This document shows, piece by piece, positions 6,404-6,943 of a stretch of 6,943 bases of DNA. This stretch comes from PS1 clade bacterium. Lineage in GTDB: Bacteria > Pseudomonadota > Alphaproteobacteria > RS24. The DNA is taken from positions 1-6,943 of the forward strand of contig JADHOK010000070.1 of assembly GCA_016779015.1 (NCBI GenBank), given 5' to 3'. The number at the start of each line of letters is the position of its first letter. Within the stretch, counting starts at the first letter, position 1. The notes beneath the pieces were generated by a model, which searched no databases, had not been told where the DNA came from, and saw only the letters and a list, made by a program, of their open reading frames with translations. The position numbers and the translations under genes were made by a program.

Positions 6404-6943
6404 TCAGTCGCGCAAGTCGAGCCAGTTGACTTGTTGCGGCGTCAGAATGATTTGCGCCGCATCGAGACTGTCTTGCAACTGCATCGGATTTCGCGGGCCG
6501 ACCAGCGCACAGCACGGGAATGGCTGATTGACGACATAAGCCAGCGCAATCTGAATTGCGCTGACGCCCATCTCATCGGCCAGCTCATAAGCCCGCCGCC
6601 GCCGCTCGAGATTGGTATCCGACCCCCAGACGCGCTGCATTTCATCATCGGTCGGGTCGGCACCGTGGCGCGTTGCCGCCAAGCCGCTCGCCTCCCAGTT
6701 GAGGAAAAAACCGCGCGCTTGGGCGGACCATGGCAATAACGGGAAGTTTTGCGCTGTGTGCCAGTCGCGGAAGTCATCGGTCGAGCTGGCCAAACAGCCG
6801 GGCCAAACCGGGTCCTCCATCCGCGCCAATGAAAAATTATTGCTTAGCAAAGAAAAGCCCTGAAGGCCCTTTTGGCGCGCATAGGCATTGGCTTCGTCAA
6901 TGCGTTCGGCCGTCCAGTTGGAGCCGCCGAATAATCTGATACG
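6404..6943 (-). CDS. Aldo/keto reductase, C-terminal 179 residues, N-terminus off the right edge
   Basis: The frame is open from the right edge to a TGA at 6404 and gives the C-terminal half of an aldo/keto reductase of about 320-330 residues. The N-terminal catalytic tetrad is outside the window. The fragment starts with RIRLFGGSNW, the strand carrying the usual GVSNW motif (here GGSNW). NNFSLARMEDPVW follows, then FPLLPWSAQARGFF, where the family has a WSPL-type loop. Near the end, ALVGPRNPMQLQDSL is the cofactor-binding loop, whose arginine suits NADP(H). This is a different subfamily from the reductase at the left edge and the two are not recent duplicates. The gene converges on the GH3 gene with a 7-base gap, so it belongs to another transcript entering from the right. 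It probably acts on a carbonyl or alcohol of the same sugar pathway, inferred only from proximity. A TTG at 6850 could look like a start, but coding similarity continues upstream of it. Confidence 0.9.
   Translation of the reverse strand, partial: RIRLFGGSNWTAERIDEANAYARQKGLQGFSLLSNNFSLARMEDPVWPGCLASSTDDFRDWHTAQNFPLLPWSAQARGFFLNWEASGLAATRHGADPTDDEMQRVWGSDTNLERRRRAYELADEMGVSAIQIALAYVVNQPFPCCALVGPRNPMQLQDSLDAAQIILTPQQVNWLDLRD

Noticed and set aside
6404..6850. A short stand-alone protein starting at TTG 6850
   Set aside because: The same frame stays open to the window edge and encodes the GGSNW strand typical of aldo/keto reductases, so 6850 is internal to a larger gene.
1..6943. CRISPR arrays, tRNA/rRNA genes, insertion-sequence ends or phage attachment sites
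   Set aside because: No regularly spaced repeats, cloverleaf-like sequences, transposase genes or paired terminal repeats were seen on either strand. Nearly all bases are taken by six intact or edge-cut genes.

Overview
This window reads as an accessory carbohydrate-use locus of a Gram-negative bacterium, most likely an alphaproteobacterium. That placement is weak: it rests on the moderately high GC, the mix of GCG/GGC with TTG/ATT/TAT codons, and the general look of the proteins. There is no rRNA, tRNA or housekeeping marker to anchor it. The DNA is almost fully coding, with six protein genes and no intergenic gap longer than about 101 bases.

Left part, minus strand (positions 1-3892). Four genes read leftward with operon-like spacing. 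In transcription order they are: a MelA-like family 4 alpha-galactosidase (GTG start at 3892), a small membrane hydroxylase of the fatty-acid hydroxylase/sterol desaturase superfamily (31-base gap), a Gfo/Idh/MocA-family NAD(P)-dependent oxidoreductase (10-base gap), and an aldo/keto reductase (ATGA overlap) that runs off the left edge.

Centre (3893-3993). A 101-base divergent control region separates the alpha-galactosidase from a family 3 glycoside hydrolase. It holds a candidate rightward promoter and a GCCGC-N9-GCGGC inverted repeat just before the ribosome binding site of the family 3 gene.

Right part. A complete 800-residue family 3 beta-glycosidase (3994-6396, plus strand) ends 7 bases from the convergent 3' end of a second, different aldo/keto reductase, which enters from the right edge (6404-6943, minus strand). 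A terminator-like hairpin plus T run lies inside the last codons of the family 3 gene.

Taken together, a cytoplasmic alpha-glycosidase and a cytoplasmic beta-glycosidase, divergently transcribed, would release monosaccharides from imported or membrane-derived glycosides. The Gfo/Idh/MocA enzyme and the two aldo/keto reductases would oxidise or reduce the released sugar or aglycone. The odd member is the membrane di-iron hydroxylase. Its placement inside a sugar operon suggests either a lipid or hydrophobic-glycoside substrate or an unrelated gene trapped in the operon. No transporter, transcription factor, mobile element, CRISPR array or RNA gene is visible in the window.
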